This document shows, in pieces, positions 32,543 to 37,409 of a stretch of DNA of 37,409 nucleotides; within the stretch, counting starts at the first letter, position 1, and every line of letters starts with the position of its first letter. Source of the stretch: an uncultured Clostridium sp. GTDB lineage: Bacteria; Bacillota; Clostridia; TANB77; CAG-508. Location of the stretch: NCBI GenBank assembly GCA_947388675.1, contig CANDRW010000019.1:1-37409 (forward strand), given 5' to 3'. The translations under genes and the position numbers were made by a program. The notes below the pieces were generated by a model. That model ran no database searches and was not told where the DNA came from. It was given only the letters and a program-made list of their open reading frames with translations.

Positions 32543-32767
32543 TTATTTACTTTTAGTATATGAATGAATGTTGTTTGTTAATTCCAAAATGTAGTCTGTA
32601 GAAGTTTGATAAAATATGGCTAAAGACTTGATGAATTCAGCTGGAATATCACGTTTTCCAGTTTCATACAATCCATATTGTTGTCTTGTAATATTTAAAA
32701 TGCTAGCAACTTCCCTTTGACGCAAATCTTTATCTTCTCTTAAATCTTTTAATCTTTTTAAATACAT
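32543..32767 (-). CDS. XRE-family small transcriptional regulator
   Basis: 74 residues from the ATG at 32767, after AAAGGAAAT; the track start ten codons upstream has no site. One Cro/CI-type helix-turn-helix fills most of it: LKDLREDKDLRQREVASILN then ITRQQYGLYETGKRDIP. Such minimal regulators act as dimers on palindromes. A 22-bp palindrome TTTGCATTC-AAAT-GAATGCAAA begins 53 bases upstream, between this gene and the divergent surface-protein gene, and recurs ahead of the next secreted-protein gene. That makes autoregulation and control of surface genes a fair guess. Confidence 0.85.
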   Translation of the reverse strand: MYLKRLKDLREDKDLRQREVASILNITRQQYGLYETGKRDIPAEFIKSLAIFYQTSTDYILELTNNIHSYTKSK

Positions 32768-32813
32768 AATATTTCCTTTCCGAAAAAATATTAACATGCA
32801 TCAAAACACTTTG

Positions 32814-32856
32814 TTTTGGTTTGCATTCAAATGAATGCAAAATAACATATTGTTTT
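32814..32856. repeat. 43-bp repeat with 22-bp palindrome, copy 1
   Basis: Identical over 43 bases to 36962-37004. Contains TTTGCATTC-AAAT-GAATGCAAA (32820-32841). Sits between the XRE gene and the surface-protein promoter. Confidence 0.85.
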
Positions 32857-32873
32857 TAAACTGATTTGAAATC

Positions 32874-32896
32874 CTGTTTTTAACAGTTAGAGAAAA
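32874..32896. repeat. Second shared block, copy 1
   Basis: CTGTTTTTAACAGTTAGAGA-AAA; matches 36852-36873 with two differences. It includes the small palindrome CTGTT-TTT-AACAG. Here it follows the 43-bp repeat; in the other copy it precedes it. Confidence 0.55.
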
Positions 32897-32969
32897 TGGG
32901 CATATAGAGACTTCGGTTACAAAAAACGTCCACAAGACTACAGTTTCAAAAAAGGTTTTGTTTTAGTTA

Positions 32970-32998
32970 TTGAAAAATAAAGCAAAATATTTTATAAT
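32970..32998 (+). promoter_or_regulatory. Promoter of the surface-protein gene
   Basis: TTGAAA, 17 bases, TATAAT. The track start codon for the surface protein coincides with the -35, which rules that start out. Confidence 0.7.
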
Positions 32999-33026
32999 AG
33001 TAACAAGAAAAATGGAGGAATACGAA

Positions 33027-36000
33027 GTGAAATATAGAAAAAATAAAATAAAATTAAAAGTAGCAATTGGCCTAAGCTTTATAATATTGTTGATTACTAT
33101 AACAGTATTTACTAGCCAAAAAGGAATAAAATTTATTACATTAAATGACTCTAAATCATATGGAGCAATATCAGCCAATTATAGTAATGAAGGATTAGTA
33201 GTAATAGCAAGTAGCTTAATACCAAATTCAACTAGTCAAAGCAATGCTAATACAGAAATTTTGCAAAAACTTATAGACGAAGTTTCAGCAGCAGGCGGAG
33301 GTATAGTACATATTCCAGCAGGAACATATTATTTTGGTGCACAAAGTAAAAATGAAAGAAATTATGAATATTACGTTATTAAATGCAAAAATAATGTTAT
33401 TGTGGAAGGTTCAGGTACTAGTCAAACTACAGGAACTGTATTAAAACCATATGGATTATTAGATTTACCACTAGATATGTTTTACTATAATGAACTTGCA
33501 GATAAAGGTATTGGAACATACCTTGAAAATGCAGATTTTAGAAATTTTGTTATTAATGGCGAAGATGCAAGATGTCAAGTATATAATACTGCAGGAAAAG
33601 GGTTTATGATAAACTTGTATCGAAATTGTGATTGGAATAATGTAGTAGTGAAAAATACTGATGGAACTGGTTTTGGTATGGACAATCCAATAAATTGTAC
33701 AGTAACAAATTGTACAGCAATAGGATGCGGAAAAGCAGCGACATCTACGAATGCAGGAGCATCAGGTTTTGGAATAGGACAAGGCTATAGTACAAAAGAA
33801 TCAATATACATTAGTAATTGCACAGCGATAGGTAACAGAAAATTTGGATTCTTTTTTGAACATCAAGGAAGATTTAGCGATCTATACCAAGCAAGAACAG
33901 GTGAAAGTTTAGTTGTTTCAAACTGTATAGCAAGAGGAAATATGTATGACTTTGGTGGAGAAAAAGCAGTTGATGTAACATTTGAAAATTGTACTAGTAG
34001 TGCACTTAAAAGTTCAGACCCTAACCCTTTAAATATTCAAAATGTATCTCCTATATATTTTGGAACGAATTCTAGAAGAGTACATGTGATAAACTTTGCG
34101 GGAAATCATCAATTTTCAGATGTGGCTTCTGGTTCAAATAATTATGATGCACTAAATTGGTCAATAAATAAGGCAATAACATTTTACTCAACTACAAATA
34201 CAGCATTTAGCCCTAATAATGCATGTACAAGAGCAGAGGCAATTGAATTTTTGTGGAGAATGGCAGAAAGACAAGGAGAGGTAACACTTAAAACAGATCA
34301 AGATACTGGCTCAGGTTTTTCAGATGTGCCAAACGATGCTTCATATAAAGATGCAGTAAAATGGGCAAAAAGTGTGGGGATTATTAATTCCACTAGCACA
34401 ACCAATACTACTTTTTCACCAATGAATACTTGTCAAAAAGCTGCATTTATTACAATGCTTTGGAGATATGCAGGAGAACCAAAAGTTTCTACAGGCAACA
34501 ACTTTAGCGATATAGTAGCAGGAGCATACTATGAAGAGGCAGTAAACTGGGCACTTAATAAAGGTATTATATCAGACACAGGGCAATTTTTACCAAGTGG
34601 TAGTTATACTAAGGGCGAAATAATAAATTTATTATATAAATTTGATAATGCAAGTAACACGTTTTCTATAAAATATAATTTACAAGGAGGAAACGCTACT
34701 AACAGAACTTCATATATTTCAGGAAGAGAAGTATTTACACTTAGCAATCCATCTAAAACAGGCTATACATTTACAGGGTGGACAGGAAGTAATTATACAA
34801 CAAGTGGTTATATGTCTAATTACACACCAAGCAAAACAGTAAGTATAACGAGCAGTAGTACCGGAAATAGAGCTTATACTGCAAATTGGTCAGCAAATAA
34901 ATACACTATAACTTTTAATTCGAATGGTGGAAGCGGTACAATGGCAACAGAAAGTTTTACATATGATGTACCACAAAAATTAACACCAAACAAATTTACA
35001 AAAGTAGGCTATAGGTTTATTGGTTGGTCAACTTCCCCTAGTGGAAACAAAATTTATAATGATGAAAGTGCAGTTATAAACTTAACAAGTAGAGCAAATG
35101 GAAACATTACACTATATGCTCAATATGAAAGTGACCCAAATAGTACATACAATGTAACATATAATTATACTGAAAATGGCGGAACATCAGCAAGTATAGT
35201 AACAGATGCAAAAAAATATGGGGAGACAATTAACTTAAGTGCAACAGCAACAAAATTCGGTTATCAATTTATTGGATGGAACACAAACAAAAATGCAACA
35301 ATTGGCTTAAGTAATTTGACAATGGGAACACAAAATGTAACATTATATGCTATATTTAAAAAAGATATAACATTAACATTTATAGATTATAACGGAGATG
35401 CCAAAGCACAAACAACCAAAGATATAACCATATATAATAAAGCAACAGGTACAACTACAGCGCCTCAAATTAATAACTATACAGGTTGGAATGCAAGGTA
35501 TTGGACAACAGAAGTAACAGCCAATACAACAACTTCAAGCATAACAAGTGGAGGAACAATAACAAATATTAACGCAAATACAACCTATTATGCAAGATAT
35601 ACAAAAACAATACAAGTAGAATTTAATGCAAATGGAGGAAAAGGTGAAGTTCCACAGTCAATAACCGGAAATATTGAAACAAATAGTAGTAATATTAATT
35701 CCATAAATGAGATGAATGTTACTATTCCAAGCGCTTCAATAACAAAAGAAGGCTACACATTTAATGGTTGGAACACAAAAGAAGATGGAACAGGAATTGA
35801 CTATGAAATAGGAAAAGAAGCATTATTTAAAGAAAATGTAATATTATATGCAAAATGGACAAAAACTGCTGAAGAACAAGTTTTCCCAGAATTAGGAATA
35901 GATTACTTGAAAGAAGAAAACTGGACAAATCAGGATATTGTTTTAAATATTACTGCTATAGATAGAAAATCTGGAATAAAAAGTGTAACAGTAAATAACG

Positions 36001-36773
36001 AAAAAATTGAAATGCAAAATGGGAAATATACATATAATATTAGACAAAATGGAACATATATAATAAAGGCAGAAAACAATCAAGGAAATTTTAAAACTGC
36101 AGAAGTAAAAATATTTAATATAGATAAAACTATACCAGAGATATCTCATATTCAAGAAGAAATAAAGGAACATGAAACTATCATAAAAGCAAAAGATAAT
36201 CAATCTGGAATAGCAAAAATTGAATATAGTTATGACCAAAATACTTGGTATAGTATTACAAAGGAAAGCAGAGATGAAAACTTTAATGTTGCTGATTATC
36301 AGTATAAAACTACAGAATTAGCAATTACAATAAACTGGTTAAAAAATGCAAAAATATATTTTAGAACAATAGATGTAGCAGGAAATATTAGTAATATCGA
36401 GTTAGTAGAAATTATACAAAATGGAAACAATGGAAATACTGGTGACGATAATACAGGAAATGAAAACAATGGAAACCAAGGAAATACTGGTGACAATAAT
36501 ACAGAAGATGAAAGTAACGGAAACCAAGGTAATACAGGGGACCACAACACAGGAAGTGATAACAATGGCAACCAAGGAAATAAAATTGATAATAACACAA
36601 ATAACGATATCATAAATAATAATACAAATAGTAATCAAACAGATACTACTATATCAAATAAAGATATACCTCAAACAGGTATAAAAAGTCAAATAGTAAT
36701 AATTTGCGGAATAATTAGTTTGTCTATTGTAGCTGTAATCTCAATTATAAAATATAGAAAATTAACATTGTAA
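33027..36773 (+). CDS. Large surface protein: beta-helix, three SLH domains, InlB-type repeats, IPQTG sorting signal
   Basis: 1248 residues from the GTG at 33027, eight bases after GGAGG. Signal anchor at residues 10-30. Residues 60-365: pectate-lyase-like right-handed beta-helix (AAGGGIVHIPAGTYYFG, then repeated NCTAIG/NCTV turns). Residues 368-550: three SLH-like modules (AEAIEFLWRMAE, AAFITMLWRYAG, KGEIINLLYKF). Residues 550-950: about five Listeria-Bacteroides/Flg_new repeats, each near GYTFTGW. Then an Ig-like region, an Asn/Gly/Asp-rich repeat linker (1125-1205), IPQTG near 1213, a hydrophobic helix and basic end, i.e. a sortase signal. Carrying both SLH modules and a sorting signal is unusual. 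Likely role: polysaccharide binding or degradation, or adhesion. Confidence 0.85.
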   Translation: MKYRKNKIKLKVAIGLSFIILLITITVFTSQKGIKFITLNDSKSYGAISANYSNEGLVVIASSLIPNSTSQSNANTEILQKLIDEVSAAGGGIVHIPAGTYYFGAQSKNERNYEYYVIKCKNNVIVEGSGTSQTTGTVLKPYGLLDLPLDMFYYNELADKGIGTYLENADFRNFVINGEDARCQVYNTAGKGFMINLYRNCDWNNVVVKNTDGTGFGMDNPINCTVTNCTAIGCGKAATSTNAGASGFGIGQGYSTKESIYISNCTAIGNRKFGFFFEHQGRFSDLYQARTGESLVVSNCIARGNMYDFGGEKAVDVTFENCTSSALKSSDPNPLNIQNVSPIYFGTNSRRVHVINFAGNHQFSDVASGSNNYDALNWSINKAITFYSTTNTAFSPNNACTRAEAIEFLWRMAERQGEVTLKTDQDTGSGFSDVPNDASYKDAVKWAKSVGIINSTSTTNTTFSPMNTCQKAAFITMLWRYAGEPKVSTGNNFSDIVAGAYYEEAVNWALNKGIISDTGQFLPSGSYTKGEIINLLYKFDNASNTFSIKYNLQGGNATNRTSYISGREVFTLSNPSKTGYTFTGWTGSNYTTSGYMSNYTPSKTVSITSSSTGNRAYTANWSANKYTITFNSNGGSGTMATESFTYDVPQKLTPNKFTKVGYRFIGWSTSPSGNKIYNDESAVINLTSRANGNITLYAQYESDPNSTYNVTYNYTENGGTSASIVTDAKKYGETINLSATATKFGYQFIGWNTNKNATIGLSNLTMGTQNVTLYAIFKKDITLTFIDYNGDAKAQTTKDITIYNKATGTTTAPQINNYTGWNARYWTTEVTANTTTSSITSGGTITNINANTTYYARYTKTIQVEFNANGGKGEVPQSITGNIETNSSNINSINEMNVTIPSASITKEGYTFNGWNTKEDGTGIDYEIGKEALFKENVILYAKWTKTAEEQVFPELGIDYLKEENWTNQDIVLNITAIDRKSGIKSVTVNNEKIEMQNGKYTYNIRQNGTYIIKAENNQGNFKTAEVKIFNIDKTIPEISHIQEEIKEHETIIKAKDNQSGIAKIEYSYDQNTWYSITKESRDENFNVADYQYKTTELAITINWLKNAKIYFRTIDVAGNISNIELVEIIQNGNNGNTGDDNTGNENNGNQGNTGDNNTEDESNGNQGNTGDHNTGSDNNGNQGNKIDNNTNNDIINNNTNSNQTDTTISNKDIPQTGIKSQIVIICGIISLSIVAVISIIKYRKLTL

Positions 36774-36851
36774 CTATTTTTTAAAGCCATTGCAAATTTT
36801 GACAAAGTATTTTATGCTAATAAAGATAAAAACAAGAAGGAAAATATAATC

Positions 36852-36873
36852 CCGTTTTTAACAGTTAAAGAAA
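36852..36873. repeat. Second shared block, copy 2
   Basis: CCGTTTTTAACAGTTAAAGA-AA, two differences from 32874-32896. Lies between the surface gene and its terminator. Confidence 0.5.
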
Positions 36874-36878
36874 AAATT

Positions 36879-36921
36879 AAACTCGTATCACATTGGTATA
36901 TGTGACATACGAGTTTTTTTC
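36879..36921 (+). terminator. Terminator of the surface-protein gene
   Basis: AAACTCGTAT pairs with ATACGAGTTT, with an inner CACAT/ATGTG, followed by TTTTC. Confidence 0.8.
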
Positions 36922-36961
36922 TTCATTCCAATAAAGTCTTGCTCTAAATTAAAATCATAAT

Positions 36962-37004
36962 TTTTGGTTTGCATTCAAATGAATGCAAAATAACATATTG
37001 TTTT
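36962..37004. repeat. 43-bp repeat with 22-bp palindrome, copy 2
   Basis: Same 43 bases as 32814-32856, 87 bases before the next secreted-protein gene. Similarity fades gradually afterwards (AAAGTTAATTTAAAAT against AAACTGATTTGAAAT). Confidence 0.85.
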
Positions 37005-37090
37005 AAAGTTAATTTAAAATATAAATAAATTTGCAAGAAAGATAAAAACAAAAGAGTGTAAAAAGTAACAAAGGAAAGGAAGTAGAAGGA

Positions 37091-37409
37091 ATGAAAGAAA
37101 AAATGAAATGGAAAAAAATATTAACTTTAACAGTAAGTTTTTCAATAGGAATAGTGTTATTAGGAACGGGAAAAGTGGAAGCTGCATTGCAAGCAAATCC
37201 AACAACGCATAGCAAAGGAAAAATAACAACAGGAGCTAGTTGGATACAAAGTATTAGAGAGATGGAGACAAGTGGACAGACAATGGGGTTAAATGAGACG
37301 ATAAATACAAGTACATTGGTTGCAACAAGTAGTAGTAATAATATCGATGTACACATGATGAAGACAACCGAATACGGAGCTATGGCTATTTTATCTGCAT
37401 CTGGATTCG
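37091..37409 (+). CDS. Secreted protein, N-terminal part only (partial)
   Basis: Runs off the right edge; absent from the track. ATG at 37091 behind AGGAAG; a second ATG four codons on is also possible. 106 residues are visible. MKEKMKWKKILTLTVSFSIG followed by IVLLGTGKVEA is a signal peptide with a likely cleavage after VEA. The mature part has VHMMKTTEYGAMAILSASGF, a pattern I associate loosely with clostridial surface or pilin-like proteins, but I cannot assign a family. The upstream 43-bp repeat links its control to the preceding surface gene. Confidence 0.75.
   Translation, partial: MKEKMKWKKILTLTVSFSIGIVLLGTGKVEAALQANPTTHSKGKITTGASWIQSIREMETSGQTMGLNETINTSTLVATSSSNNIDVHMMKTTEYGAMAILSASGF

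Noticed and set aside
36421-36590. Possible CRISPR-like repeat array
   Set aside because: Short degenerate units in frame with the surface protein; no unique spacers and no cas genes.
36421-36615. Plus-strand 64-aa and several minus-strand ORFs over the Asn/Gly repeats
   Set aside because: Alternate-frame readings of the repeat linker in the surface-protein gene.

Overview
The window looks like chromosome of a spore-forming, low-GC Bacillota, most likely an uncultured Clostridia. DNA is very AT-rich. Promoters are TTGACA-17-TATAAT-like and ribosome binding sites are strong GGAGG types. Sporulation genes are present (spoIIR, spmA, spmB, an AbrB-type regulator, a GerMN lipoprotein-like protein) together with Spo0A-box-like sites, an anaerobe-type 2-hydroxyacyl-CoA dehydratase activase and SLH/sortase surface proteins. 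I cannot name the species.

Layout. 1-6.3 kb: the partial activase (-), a GerMN protein (+), a compact locus with a 30-residue hydrophobic peptide facing an antisense promoter (candidate type I toxin-antitoxin), then trmN6-rsmI, where rsmI carries an in-frame stop. 6.3-12 kb: an AbrB-type regulator divergent from spmA-spmB with Spo0A boxes between them, an untracked 42-residue ORF, a candidate structured RNA, and the minus-strand cluster spoIIR-murA-walJ-rlmH. 11.7-12.1 kb is a gene-free stretch with duplicated palindromes and a strong terminator. 12.2-20.4 kb: an unknown protein, a UDP-sugar pyrophosphorylase and a phosphosugar mutase, a TtcA-like tRNA thiolase (-), and a heterodimeric ABC exporter.

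20.4-26.9 kb is a tRNA-Arg(CCU)-linked genomic island, clearly more AT-rich than its flanks. It holds a tyrosine integrase broken by a one-base frameshift and a two-gene, translationally coupled nuclease/helicase pair that matches the Hachiman (HamA/HamB; DUF1837 plus SF2 helicase) anti-phage system. Beyond it is about 700 bp of gene-free DNA with a tRNA 3'-end fragment and a second small-peptide/antisense locus of the same architecture as the first.

27-31.2 kb is conserved core: tadA, tRNA-Ser(CGA), an unknown membrane-anchored protein, SRP RNA, dnaX, ybaB and recR. 31.3-37.4 kb: a GT28-type glycolipid glucosyltransferase (-), a small XRE regulator (-), a large surface protein (beta-helix, SLH, InlB-type repeats, IPQTG sorting signal) and the start of another secreted protein. 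An identical 43-bp block with a 22-bp palindrome precedes both secreted-protein genes.

The strongest candidates for something undescribed are the two small-peptide loci with converging promoters, two long-stem elements at convergent gene junctions that share an apparently covarying AGCUGA hairpin, the 43-bp repeat tied to surface-protein genes, and the 155-nt minus-strand structure after rlmH. The Hachiman-like pair is a described system type, although its island context is notable. No CRISPR array and no transposase gene were seen. All family assignments come from reading motifs; no database search was run.
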